Origin: Synanceia verrucosa
Lineage: Eukaryota > Chordata > Actinopteri > Perciformes > Synanceiidae
DNA: 64,000 nt
Direction of reading: 5' to 3'
Assembly (NCBI GenBank): GCA_029721515.1
Contig: CM056561.1
Coordinates: forward strand, 14,615,565-14,679,564
Part shown: positions 20,547 through 31,334 of the stretch, one piece after another
Position numbering within the stretch: the stretch's first letter is position 1
How the letters are laid out: every line of letters begins with the position of its first letter
Notes under the pieces: model-generated
Databases searched by the model: none
Told to the model about the DNA's origin: nothing
What the model saw: only the letters and a program-made list of their open reading frames with translations
Translations under genes and position numbers: made by a program

Positions 20547-22688
20547 GACTTGGTCTGTCAGTGCAGTGAACTAGTCTGCAGTCACTTATTGTGGGGTATG
20601 TACCCTACAAGCAGTAGTAGTGATACCCTCACAGGTGTCCCCATCACTAGCCCAAGAGACAGGGGCTTGATCAGGCTCAGAAGGGCCCACTGTAGCTCCT
20701 TCTTCAGTCATTTTCTGAATGTTATTTTCTTTTGATTTTTGATTTATTTATTTATGCAACTGTCTCTTTTCCCATTTATCTTATTTTCTGCGCAGTAATG
20801 GAGAAACATTATTCTTATTTTTAACTGTCTTTGCTCTGGCTTTATTGTTGTTGTATTACAGTACCTGGTACTGGTGGTGCTGTTGGAGCTGGGTGGATGA
20901 AGGCACAGCAGTAGTTGATCTCGTAGTGCTGTGTGCAGCTGCGTGTACCATCGACTAGCTCTGACTATCTTCCGCTTGCTCCTGCCAGCACTCGTTCGCT
21001 CCCACTTGCTGTAATTAGCATCCAATTAGCATTAATAGACCTTTACTGGTTCCCCTCTCAGTCAGATGGATGTACTCACGGTTGGAAAAGTTCACAAAGA
21101 TCCCATGACTGACACCTGTTGTTGCGCTCCAACCTTGTGATGATTCTTAATCCTTCGTGCGTGAGTGGAAAATACTTCACACAACAAGGGATCTTTGTTT
21201 TCAGCCTTTACTGAACATCAGTTGATAAATAATGAACTGAGTTCTGGGAATAGGACAAAGGTAATTTGTGACAAAAAAAGTACTTAACCTCAGACAATCA
21301 TTCAGGTTATAAACAGGTAACCTTGCCAAATTACTTAAATCATTGTTTAGGGACCCCAAAGCCGAGGCAGGATTCTCAGAGAATGTGATGTGTTCAAAAC
21401 ATGCAGACATACAGGCAAAAGACAATCAAAGGAGAAAAAAATAATAAGAAAATCTTTAATTATTAATTAACATTTATTTAAGAAACATATTGACAGTGCT
21501 AACACAAACAAACTTACTGGTGCACAGAAAAAAATACCTTCATAAAAAAAGATATTGGCAAGTATGACAAAAAAGCCAGCTTTTTTATTTGATACAAAGC
21601 AGCCATCGTTAATTATGTGCAGGGATGACAGGCTATAGCTTTAGAGTGACAGATCTTATCATTTGTTAAGGGGAAGGGAGAACGCTACAGTTTTATACAT
21701 TTGATTTCAGTTTGTATAAATAAGCTACCATTGCTTAAAAGACAACTTTTTGTGAAACAGTATTGTGTGTTGTGGCTTCAAAGTGAGCTGGATGCCTAGC
21801 CAAACAATTATCATCAACTCCTCATCCTGATCCTGCAGTGCCGAAGGCCCATGGATCAGAGGTGTTAAAGAACTCATCCTGCTTCCCCTGTCAATGAGAT
21901 TATAAGCCTGTATCACTGAGACTTCTCCTTCATTAGCTTAACTTAAATGTCAATCACGATACGTGAGACTATATGCGCATCTGTGCTTATCAGGCATGTA
22001 TGTCTAGCTTCGCTGGGATTGATCTGTCACTGAGCATCAAACAAGATGAGCATTAATGATGGAGAGGGAGAGGAGCAGCCCTCAAAGCATACATTAGTTA
22101 GTGGAAAGAGCGTTTTACTTGTGCGTTTGAGAGGGGGATGGAAAGAGGGGGGAGAGTTAATGCACTTACATGTTTGTTTACTTATATGTGTATTTTATGT
22201 ATTAGATTCGACTGACAGTAGGCGGGGTAAGGATCTTTTTATGCTGAGTAGCTCCATGAGTGTCCTCACAGTATGCACTACATGAGTTGGCCCCAGCATG
22301 ACCTTGATTAAATCATAATGAAATGCATTGCAGTGTTTTTCACAGTGACCAATAGTAATAAACTGTTAATGGTAAGGTTAGACTGACCAAACGTCATCGT
22401 TTCCCCGGGCATGTCTACTTTTTACTTCCCGCCCGGGGAGTCTGGGGGGTTGTTATTAATTGAGATAATGTCCAGTTTTCCTTTTCCTTCTGTGTGTATA
22501 TGTGTGTGCCCCCCCGGTTGTCATTGTTTGGGTTAGTGTGTGTGACATAATCCCCGAGAGGCTGCCCTGTGGGCGGATCTCTAAAACTCACAACAAGAAA
22601 GCAGCAGACACTGGCGGTACAGCTGAAGCGTTCAAGATGCTGAAGCACAAATGTACGTAGCACAAAGCTGGTACATATGTATTTGTGT

Positions 22689-22690
<2 letters not shown>
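20547..22690. other. Unassigned DNA
   Basis: No supported gene or element. Several AT-rich stretches (21430-21720). Open frames are below 95 codons with no recognisable motif. Confidence 0.4.

Positions 22691-22721
<31 letters not shown>
22691..22721. repeat. (TA)n microsatellite
   Basis: About 15 TA units in an otherwise mixed sequence. Confidence 0.95.
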
Positions 22722-22722
<1 letters not shown>

Positions 22723-23214
22723 GAATAAATGGCATTAATTCAATGTGACCAGCTAGTGATTGACATCTATTAACCAAATTAAGAGTTGGACTGTTGTTAA
22801 CTAAATTTAGTTCAGGTTTTGTGCACCTTTCAGCAGTTGAGAGTTTAAGAGGCATCAGAGACGGTTGTGGAGCAGTTTAATATTCTGAAGTTTGAGTCGA
22901 TCTGTTCTCTAGATTAGCCCTAAATTTCGGCCAGTTAATTTAGTGGTCTAATCATCAAGACTCTTTCAGATCTGAAAATTTATGTATTATATCACCATTT
23001 GTAGATAGATGGAAGATGTTGCTGAGGAGTGGTTGCAGGTTCTGTCTGGACCTCGGCCTTTTAAATCTGCTGGATCCCAAGGAGGCAAATTCGGCTTTAG
23101 TCACTTCATCACTAGTGGCTGTCTTGGACATCTCTGGACATCTTTGGACATGGTCAGCTGACGTGTCACGGCTGACATCGTTTTCCATCTCCGTCTCTCT
23201 TTCTCTCCCTTTTC
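22722..23214. other. Unassigned DNA
   Basis: No supported gene. Near 23130-23160 there is a short ACATCTCTGGACATCTTTGG tandem-like stretch. Confidence 0.35.
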
Positions 23215-23398
23215 TGTGTAGTGAGTCGCTGTGCCCTTTCTTTAACCCCCCTCTCATAGATGCAGTTCAACATGTCCTCTGTAGACAGTCTTTCCTTCTC
23301 TTGAAGGTTCTTCATGGAGGCTAGAATCATATCTCTCACCTGTGTCTGGGCAGGGGAGCTGCCTCACTTCATTTCAGGGCAGAGGAGCAGAGTGTAGC
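23215..23398 (+). repeat. Arm-type copy of the 32-kb fold-back repeat
   Basis: GTGTAGTGAGTCGCTGTGCC, a TAGACAGTCTTTCCTTCTC-type stretch, TTCTTCATGGAGGCTAGAAT and CATTTCAGGGCAGAGGAGCA match the right arm and loop of the fold-back at 32520-32735 in the same order. It ends where the Rex1 tail starts. Confidence 0.75.
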
Positions 23399-23737
23399 AT
23401 ATGAATAGAATAGAATAGTTTTTTTATTCATCCCCCTTGGGGGGAAATTTACCTGCCACAGCAACAACAGACAAAAACACAGACACAATAGTAATAATAA
23501 TAAAATAGAATAAAAATAGAATAGAATAGAATAAAAATATTTACATATTTACAATGAACTAAAAAACAATGGAAAAATATATAGATATATATACGTGTAC
23601 AGATGAAACTGTTTAAAACACAATTATTATTGTGGCAGTGCAATTTTCTATTTTTTTGTGCAAAGTGATAGTGTGATGACAATGACAATAACAATGACAG
23701 TGATGGAGATGAGTCCAGATTGTGTTTACATCAGCCA

Positions 23738-23742
23738 GTGAT
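23738..23742. repeat. Gypsy target-site duplication, left
   Basis: GTGAT directly before the left LTR; the same five bases follow the right LTR at 29510-29514. Confidence 0.92.
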
Positions 23743-24422
23743 TGTTATGTTGGTCATGTCAAGTTAAGTTTTTGGTTCAGTTTGTCATATTGTCCTGTTA
23801 TTTCCTGTTTTATTTTGTATTAATTGTCTTCCCTTGTGTTTCAGCTTCTCGTTTCCTGCCCCTGTGTTTCCTGTGTCTGTTGATTGTCTGCCCCGCCCTG
23901 ATTGTTTCCAGCTGTTACCCATTACCTCGTGTATTTATGTCTGCGTCTTCCCCAGTCATGTGCCAGTACGTCTTGTGAATTCTCCAAGCTACCAGCCATT
24001 AAGTCAAGTGTTTCGCCGTCAGGTTGTGTCGTATCAGTTTCTGTCATTGTGTCGAGTTTTGTCCAGTCTAGTCTTAGTGTTTTGTCTGTTTTGTAACATC
24101 TGTGTTATCAACCAGTTTAGAGCCTTTTTTCCCTCACTGTTAGTGAGCGTTTTATGTTTTGTCTTTTTCTTTAAGTTATTGTTTTCCTCATTGTGTGAGC
24201 GCCTTTAGTTAGCATTTTCCCTAGAGTCCTTAGTTTGTTTCATTAACTGCCTAGTGTGTTTTCAGTCTGAGTTTTTAGTTTCCTCTCGAATTAGCATCAG
24301 TGCCTGAGTTGTTTTGTTAAATTTTGTTTGTGAACATTTTTTGGTATTAAATCACCTTTAACTTACTTCTGTCGTGTCGAGTCGTGCATTTGGGTTCAGT
24401 CTTTTCGTGCCACGTTCTAACA
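23743..24422 (+). repeat. Left LTR (680 bp)
   Basis: Begins TGTTATGTTGG and ends CGTTCTAACA. It carries an extra TTAAG near 23765 relative to the right LTR; I saw no other difference on reading both. An open frame of 124 codons inside each LTR (23834-24208, 28921-29295) is a by-product and not a gene. Confidence 0.95.
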
Positions 24423-24440
24423 GAACGTACTGGCCATAAC

Positions 24441-24788
24441 ATGAACCCAGCCGACTCTAGCCAGTTAAAGGAGCTGGTAAGCTCGCACAGTGACAGAATC
24501 TTGAGGCAGGAGGAGCAGGCAGTTGCCTTGGGTCGAGACTTAGCCACGTTATCGTCTCGCCAGGATGAGTTTAGGCGATCCATGACTGCACAAGTTGACT
24601 CGTTAGCTCATCACATGCAGGACCTGCTAGCTCACCTGCATAAGCAGTCAGCCGCGTCTCCCACGGTTCCTGAAGGCAGCAGCTCCAGCCAGCCGGTGGT
24701 GACACAGACAATGTTCATTCCTGCGCCACCGCGTCTTGCTCCCCCTGATAAGTTTGCCGGCCAGTCAGAGTTATGTCGCCCTTTTTAG
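24441..24788 (+). pseudogene. Gypsy gag, N-terminal part
   Basis: Gag would form the particle shell. This 115-codon frame starts at the first ATG after the left LTR (18 bp downstream). It has a coiled-coil-like stretch (LKELVSSHSDRILRQEEQ) and a Pro/Ser-rich linker ending PPRLAPPDKFAGQ, which normally precedes the capsid-like domain. It stops at a TAG after a T run at 24781-24788. Between 24788 and 24926 the capsid-like reading continues in other frames, so at least two indels break gag. Confidence 0.8.
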
Positions 24789-24925
24789 TGCAATGTGAAC
24801 TGCATTTCCGCATGAACCCTACCGCGTTTCCCACTCCTCAATCTCGAAAGTGGCATTTATTACCTCACATCTGACGGGTAAAGCGGCGGCATGGGCTACT
24901 GCTGAATGGTCGCGGGACTCCCAAT

Positions 24926-26881
24926 ATGTTCATCCCGGAGGACTTTGTGACTGAGCTCCGTCGGGTTTTTGATCAGTCTCGCCCGGGCCGGCAGGCCGCT
25001 CGCATGTTAAAGAGACTTTGTCAAGGCAACCGCTCGGTAGCTGATTACGCCATCGAGTTTCGGCCGTTGGCCAGGGACAGTGGTTTAAGAGAACCAGCGT
25101 TAGTTGATGCCTTTTTGGACGGTTTAAGTGACACTATTCATGACCAGATGGGTCCACAGGAGTTGCCCGACAGTTTGGAGGCGGTCATCGAGGCGGCTAT
25201 CCGCACCGATCTCTGGGTTCGGGATCGTCGTTTCCGACGGCGAGGAGGAACCGGGCGAGGATGCGAGGCGACCAGAGGACCAGAGATGGCTCCAGTGGCT
25301 GAGGGATCCGGTGGACGAAGGGCTCTCCCGGCTCTTAAGGAGGAACCCATGCAGGTCGGCAGGACGAGGATTTCCCCCGAGGAGCGCCAGCGGCGATTAC
25401 AGCAGGGGTTATGTTTCTACTGCGGAGGAGCAGGACATCGCCTCGTCACCTGCCCATTAAAGGAGCAGGCTCATCAGAAGACCGGAGGGGGTCTGGTGAG
25501 TCAGTTCGCTGCTGCAGAAACCCCCCCGAGACATCTGACACAGGTAACTTGTACTGTCAATAACTTTGAGAGAACTTATGAAGTACTAATTGACTCAGGA
25601 GCAGACGGGAGTCTAATGGACTGGAAGGTGGTTCGGGAGTTGGGACTACAGACAGAGCCTTTATCTCAGCCTCTGGCTGCCAGGGCTCTGAACGGTAGGG
25701 AAATTTTTAAGATCACTCACCACACCGAACCAGTGACAATAACCATAGGGAAGCACAGCGAGAGACTCAGTTTCCAGGTTTATGAGTCTGTACATCATGT
25801 CATTGTTTTAGGTTTTCCATGGTTATGTAAACATTGTCCACGTATTAATTGGGGAACAGGGGAGATTGAGGGATGGTCTGAGGACTGTTCGGGGAGGTGT
25901 TTTGAGAGGGAGGAACTGGTAACCATGGGAGGGTTGAGAGCTGATCCAGATCAACCAGATATTTCTTCTTCTCTGCACCAGATTGACTTGTCCTTGGTAC
26001 CTCAATGCTATCATGACCTAGTTTTGGTTTTTAGCAAAGTTAAAGCAACCTCCTTGCCCCCTCACAGAGATTATGACTGTGCCATTGAGCTGAGAGAGGG
26101 AGCGCCCCTGCCCAAGGGCCGGCTTTATGCCATCTCGGGGCCAGAAAGGCAGGCGATGGACAATTATATACAGTCTTCTCTTGAAGCAGGCATCATCCGG
26201 CCGTCATCATCACCCCTTGGAGCAGGATTCTTCTTTGTGGACAAGACGGATGGCTCTCTGAGACCATGTATCGACTATGCACCACTGAATGAGATAACCA
26301 TAAAAAACAGGTACCCCCTCCCTCTCATGACATCAGCTTTCGAGCTATTGCAGGATGCACAAGTATTCACCAAGCTGGACTTACGCAATGCATACCACCT
26401 GGTTCGAATAAGGGAGGGGGATGAATGGAAGACGGGGTTTAATACACCGTCGGGACATTATGAATACCTTGTCATGCCGTTTGGACTGTCTAATGCACCA
26501 GGTGTGTTCCAGAATCTAGTCAATGATGTGCTCAGGGAATACTTAAACAGATTTGTCTTTGTATACATTGATGATATTTTGATTTTCTCTCCCAGTCTTG
26601 AAAGTCATGTGTGTCATGTGCGTCAAGTGTTAACCAAGTTGCTGGAAAACCAGCTTTTTGTGAAAGCGGAGAAATGTGAATTTCATGCCAGATCCGTGTC
26701 TTTCCTGGGCTTTATCATAGCCCCTGGGTCGATACAAATGGATCCGGCTAAAGTGAAAGCGGTTGCAGAGTGGCCAGTTCGAATAACCGCAAGAAAGTGC
26801 AGCAATTCCTTGGGTTTGCTAACTTTTACCGTCGGTTCATTCGGAACTATAGCGCAATTGCAGCGCCTCTGCATACATTAA
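24926..26881 (+). pseudogene. Gypsy gag C-end, protease and reverse transcriptase
   Basis: 651 codons are open here. Residues 1-130 are the end of the gag capsid-like domain (VTELRRVFDQ). A CCHC zinc knuckle CFYCGGAGHRLVTC sits near 162-175. The protease has VLIDSGADGSLMD (catalytic DSGA, about residue 225). The RT has KLDLRNAYHLVRI (first Asp), MPFGLSNAPGVFQ and YIDDILIF (catalytic pair, near 545-550). Protease and RT key residues are all present. The frame then shifts near 26780 and ends out of frame at 26881. There is no gag stop, so gag and pol would be one polyprotein. Confidence 0.9.
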
Positions 26882-28671
26882 CCTCTGCCAAGTCTCCTTT
26901 TCAGTGGTGCCCTGCAGCGGACGCTGCGTTCAAGCAGCTCAAGCAGAGGTTCACCACAGCTCCCATTCTCGTCATGCCCGACCCAACCAAGCAGTTCCTG
27001 GTGGAAGTAGATGCTTCGGACATAGGCATAGGAGCAGTGCTCTCCCAGAGATCGTCTACGGACGGCAAGATGCATCCCTGTGCCTTTTTGTCCAGGAAAC
27101 TGTCCAAGGCGGAAAGAAATTACGACGTGGGCAACAGGGAGCTGCTGGCGGTAAAGGTGGCCTTAGAGGAGTGGCGTCACTGGTTGGAGGGGGCTCAAGA
27201 GCCTTTTGTGGTTTGGACAGATCATAAGAATTTGGAGTATATTCGTCATGCCAAACGTTTGAATTCACGTCAAGCCCGCTGGTCTTTGTTTTTTAACCGG
27301 TTCAACTTCACTCTCTCTTACAGGCCTGGTTCACAGAATGTGAAGCCGGACGCCCTCTCGCGGCTATATGATCCAGAGCCTGTGACCAGGGAACCGGAGC
27401 CCATCCTGCCGTGTGATGTTGTGGTAGGAGCGGTAACCTGGCCAATAGTAAACAGGGTTAAACAAGCCAACGGGGTAAACCCGCCACCTAAGGGCTGTCC
27501 GCCCAATCGGCTGTTTGTGCCAGAGGGTTTGAGGTCTCAGGTGGTACATTGGGCTCACACATCTCGCCTAACCTGTCATCCTGGAGTAAAACGCACCTTG
27601 TTCTTTTTACGCCAACAGTTCTGGTGGCCCGCTATGGACTCGATGGTCAAGGAATACGTGGAAGCCTGCCCTGTGTGTGCCTGCAATAAAACATCGGTGC
27701 AGGCTAAGGCTGGACTCCTTCAGCCCCTCCCCATTCCCAGCCGGCCATGGGCGGAAATAGCGCTGGACTTCGTCACGGGTCTGCCTACGTCATGTGGCAA
27801 TACTACTGTATTAACTGTGGTGGATCGATTCTCTAAGATGACACATTTTATTGCGTTACCAAAGCTGCCCTCTGCTAAGGAGACAGCGGAGGTCATGTTC
27901 AGTCGAGTTTTCTGTATTCATGGATTTCCTAAGGACATTGTTTCAGATCGTGGACCACAGTTTGTATCCAGGTTTTGGCGAGAGCTTTGTGAGCTGATCG
28001 GGGCAACGGTGAGCCTGTCATCAGGATACCATCCACAGTCCAATGGCCAAACCGAGCGACTAAACCAAGTGTTGGGGACCTGTCTGCGATGTCTTATCAC
28101 TCAGAATCCAGCCTCATGGAGCAGACTACTTCCATGGGTTGAGTACGCGTACAACTCCCTTCCATCTGCGGCCACTGGACTCTCCCCGTTTCATGTTGTA
28201 TATGGTTATCAGCCCCCCGTCTTTCCAGATGTGGAAAGAGAGGTCCGGGTCCCGTCAGCTCACGCCCTGGTTCGGAGAGCCCATAAGGTCTGGGAGGCCA
28301 CCCGTCGTGTTCTCCAGCGCAGTGCGGCGCGGATGAAGAAAGCGGCTGATCGACGCCGTCGTCCAGCACCCGAATACCAGACGGGTCAACGTGTGTGGCT
28401 GTCAACACAAGATCTTCCCCTGCGGGCCACGACTAAGAAGCTTGCCCCTCGTTTTATTGGACCTTACCCCATCTCCAAGGTGGTGAATCCAGCAGCGGTG
28501 CGACTACGCCTGCCTCGCTCCCTCAAGGTCCACCCAACTTTCCATGTCAGCAAAATAAAGCCAGAAAGGATCAGCCCATTGGTTCCCGCTTCCCGACCCC
28601 CACCTCCCCCCCGTATCATTGATGGGGGACCAGCATATACTGTCCATAGGCTCCTGGCGGTGATGGAATAG
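26770..28671 (+). pseudogene. Gypsy RNase H and integrase
   Basis: 633 codons. They begin with the end of the RT (VQQFLGFANFYRRFI) and continue to RNase H (VEVDASDIGIGAVLSQ, NRELLAVKVALEEW, VWTDHKNLEY). The integrase has the HHCC zinc block (HTSRLTCHPG, ACPVCAC) and the catalytic core: ALDFVTGLP (Asp), VSDRGPQF (Asp) and NGQTERLNQ (Glu). A C-terminal FHVSKIKP block precedes the chromodomain. A TAG at 28669-28671 cuts the protein at the chromodomain start. The upstream frame overlaps by about 110 bp, which marks the frameshift near 26780. Confidence 0.9.
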
Positions 28672-28682
28672 GGGCGGGAAGA

Positions 28683-28823
28683 CAGTTTTTGGTGGACTGG
28701 GAGGGGTATGGTCCTGAAGAGAGGGAATGGATTCCGGCATCCCACATTCTAGACAAAACTCTCATCCAGGATTTTTACCATCGCCACCCTGAGATCCCTG
28801 GGCCGTCAGGAGACGACCCTTAA
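28683..28823 (+). pseudogene. Gypsy integrase chromodomain, out of frame
   Basis: In a frame different from the integrase ORF this reads QFLVDWEGYGPEE and then HILD, a typical chromodomain that in chromoviruses steers integration to methylated histone H3. It ends at TAA 28821-28823. The TAG at 28669 and an indel between 28671 and 28683 detach it from the integrase. Confidence 0.85.
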
Positions 28824-28834
28824 GGAGGGGGTAC
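28824..28834 (+). promoter_or_regulatory. Purine tract before right LTR
   Basis: GGAGGGGGTAC directly precedes the right LTR. With the preceding AA it forms the purine run expected to prime plus-strand DNA synthesis. Confidence 0.7.
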
Positions 28835-29509
28835 TGTTATGTTGGTCATGTCAAGTTTTTGGTTCAGTTTGTCATATTGTCCTGTTATTTCCTGTTTTAT
28901 TTTGTATTAATTGTCTTCCCTTGTGTTTCAGCTTCTCGTTTCCTGCCCCTGTGTTTCCTGTGTCTGTTGATTGTCTGCCCCGCCCTGATTGTTTCCAGCT
29001 GTTACCCATTACCTCGTGTATTTATGTCTGCGTCTTCCCCAGTCATGTGCCAGTACGTCTTGTGAATTCTCCAAGCTACCAGCCATTAAGTCAAGTGTTT
29101 CGCCGTCAGGTTGTGTCGTATCAGTTTCTGTCATTGTGTCGAGTTTTGTCCAGTCTAGTCTTAGTGTTTTGTCTGTTTTGTAACATCTGTGTTATCAACC
29201 AGTTTAGAGCCTTTTTTCCCTCACTGTTAGTGAGCGTTTTATGTTTTGTCTTTTTCTTTAAGTTATTGTTTTCCTCATTGTGTGAGCGCCTTTAGTTAGC
29301 ATTTTCCCTAGAGTCCTTAGTTTGTTTCATTAACTGCCTAGTGTGTTTTCAGTCTGAGTTTTTAGTTTCCTCTCGAATTAGCATCAGTGCCTGAGTTGTT
29401 TTGTTAAATTTTGTTTGTGAACATTTTTTGGTATTAAATCACCTTTAACTTACTTCTGTCGTGTCGAGTCGTGCATTTGGGTTCAGTCTTTTCGTGCCAC
29501 GTTCTAACA
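28835..29509 (+). repeat. Right LTR (675 bp)
   Basis: TGTTATG...TAACA, matching the left LTR except for the 5-bp TTAAG indel. Confidence 0.95.
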
Positions 29510-29514
29510 GTGAT
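29510..29514. repeat. Gypsy target-site duplication, right
   Basis: GTGAT, identical to 23738-23742. Confidence 0.92.
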
Positions 29515-30786
29515 GCTGATGTTGTAAAGTTTTATTGCTGATGGTATGAATGACCTGTGGTAGCGCTCTTTCTTGCAGGGTGGAAATCTGAGTCTGCAGC
29601 TGAAGGAGCTGCTTAAAGCCTCCACAGTCCCATGTAGAGGGTGAGATGGGTTGTCCATGATGGATGTGAGCTTAGCTAACATCCTCCTCTCACCCACCTC
29701 CTCTATGGAGTCCAGGGAGCAGTCCAGGACAGAGCTGGCCCTCCTGACCAGCCTGTTCAGTCTCTTCCTGTTTCTCTCTGTGCTCCCTGCTCCCCAGCAG
29801 ACCACTGCATAAAAGACTGCAGACGCTACCACAGTGTCATAAAAGGTCCTGAGCAGAGTCCTGCAAACTCCAAAGGACCTCAGTCTCCTCAGCAGGTGGA
29901 GACGACTTTGGCCCTTCTTGTACAGGACATCTGTGTTGTGAGTCCAGTCCAGTTTATTGTTGAGGTGAACACCCAGGTACCTATAGCTCTCCACCATTTC
30001 TATGTCCAGGCCCTGGATGTTCACTGGTGCTGTCTGGGGTGTCTTCCTCCTGCGGAAGTCAATGACCATCTCCTTGGTCTTACTGGCGTTGAGCTGAAGG
30101 TGGTTATGCTCACACCAGTTGACAAAGTCAGTGATGACGGTCCTGTACTCCCGATCGTCCCCCTCAGACACACATCCAGCAATAGCTGTGTCGTCGGAGA
30201 ACTTCTGGAGGTGACAGCTCCCAGAGTTGTATCTGAAGTCCGATGTGTACAGGGTGAAGAGAAAGGGGGAGAGCACTGTCCCCTGTGGGGCCCCCGTGCT
30301 GCAGACTACCATGTCCGACACACAGTTCTGAAGCCTCACGTACTGTGGTCTGTTGGTGAGGTAGTCGATGGTCCATGCAGCCAGGTGACAGTCTACTCCC
30401 ACACTTTCAAGCTTCCCCCTGAGCAGAGAAGGCTGGATCATGTTGAAAGCACTGGAGAAATCAAAGAACATGATCCTCACAGTGCTGCCAGTGTTCTCCA
30501 GGTGAGTCAGTGATCTGTGCAGCAGGTAGATTACTGCATCATCCACTCCGATGTTTGGTTGGTAGGCAAACTGCAGCGGGTCCAGATGTGAGCTCACCAT
30601 GGGGCGGAGGTTTCTCAACACGATCCTTTCCAGGGTCTTCATCAGGTGAGAAGTGAGGACCACAGGCCTGAAGTGGTTGGGCTCCCTGGGGTGCGTCGTC
30701 TTTGGGACAGGAACCACACAGGAAGTCTTCCACAGCTGTGGGACTCTCTCCAGACTCAGGCTCAGGTTGAAAATGTGCAGCAGCAC
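29515..30786 (-). pseudogene. Rex1 reverse transcriptase (5'-truncated, interrupted)
   Basis: The frame reads without a break from 30786 into the gypsy LTR (ending at 29434 by read-through). RT blocks in order: WKTSCVVPVPK, FRPVVLTSHLMKTLER, MFFDFSSAFN (first Asp), GAPQGTVLSPFLFTLY and QKFSDDTAIAGCV (catalytic D-D, with S in place of A in F-A-D-D). Then NHLQLNASKTKEMVIDF and the C-end FIPSAIKLYN. The endonuclease is missing because of 5' truncation. The gypsy insertion lies within a few codons of the natural stop, which is on the far side of the LTR element. This makes the tail of the present ORF an artefact of LTR antisense. Confidence 0.88.
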
Positions 30787-30798
30787 CTGACAGAGCTG

Positions 30799-31055
30799 GT
30801 CTGCATAAACTTATCTTATAATGAAGACATTCTGTGATTTTCCCAGTGTTTCTCCAGGACCCTGACACTACCTGGCACCTAAGCGCTAAGGCCTTAAGTT
30901 TTATGACTGGCAGAATAAACAGATAGGGCCAGTTCCCATCCCCCTCTCTGACCCAAGGAACTCCAGAACACACGGGGGGAGAAGTTTTATCAGCCATAAA
31001 ACTTCTCCCCCCGTGTGTTCTGGAGTTCCTGCATTCCTGAGCAGACACACACACC
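30799..31055 (-). repeat. Unclassified repeat, copy A, with perfect palindrome
   Basis: On the minus strand this block matches 35282-35440 (copy B) in order: AGGAATGCAG, CATAAAAACT/CATAAAACTT, CTCCCCCC, CCAGTCATAAA, TGGAGAAACACTGGG/TGGAAAAACACTGGG. Copy A has an additional inverted copy of one segment (30956-31030). Family unknown. Confidence 0.7.
30956..31030. repeat. Perfect 35-bp inverted repeat, 5-nt loop
   Basis: Positions 30956-30990 and 30996-31030 are exact reverse complements (arm begins AGGAACTCCAGAACACACGG) around CAGCC. Copy B of the same repeat lacks the second arm, so the palindrome is a local addition. Confidence 0.95.
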
Positions 31056-31334
31056 TGAAGCCATGTTGTATTCCTCTTTATCTTTGCCTAGCCAGAAGAA
31101 TGAATGTTTAATAGTCTATTACTCTACATATACAATCATACATCTGATCTGCCTGTATAGTACGCCTAGCTACATGCTGTGATTTCATGGTTCATCTGTG
31201 TGTTTAATTTGTTGATTAATTTCCGTTCGATTGGAAAGTTTTGTTAAGTGGTTTTCTAACATATGTGTTTGATGTCATTCAACAGATGAGAGTTAGAAGC
31301 TTTCAAACAGAAAAGATTTAATAAAATAAAACAC

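Larger units (their letters stand above)
23743..29509 (+). mobile_element. Ty3/gypsy chromodomain LTR retrotransposon
   Basis: A 5767-bp element: left LTR 23743-24422, gag 24441-24788 and onwards, protease/RT 24926-26881, RNase H/integrase 26770-28671, out-of-frame chromodomain 28683-28823, purine tract, right LTR 28835-29509. LTRs start TG and end CA. The domain order RT-RNase H-integrase-chromodomain places it in the vertebrate chromovirus group (Sushi-like). It is flanked by GTGAT. The LTRs differ only by a 5-bp indel, so the insertion is very recent. The coding region nevertheless has four frame changes. No envelope gene is present. Confidence 0.95.
23404..30798 (-). mobile_element. Rex1/Babar-type LINE, split by a gypsy element
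   Basis: The minus-strand LINE occupies 30798-29515 (reverse transcriptase) and 23742-23404 (3' UTR and (GAATA)n tail). The gypsy element 23743-29509 plus one copy of its 5-bp target repeat lies between. Together the LINE parts make about 1.6 kb, so the copy is 5'-truncated. It starts in the RT and lacks the endonuclease. The tail GAATAGAATAGAATAG is shared with the copies at 16861 and 57303. Confidence 0.85.

Noticed and set aside
23834..24208. 124-codon ORF in each LTR (also 28921-29295)
   Set aside because: Identical because the LTRs are identical; located in noncoding LTR with no motif.
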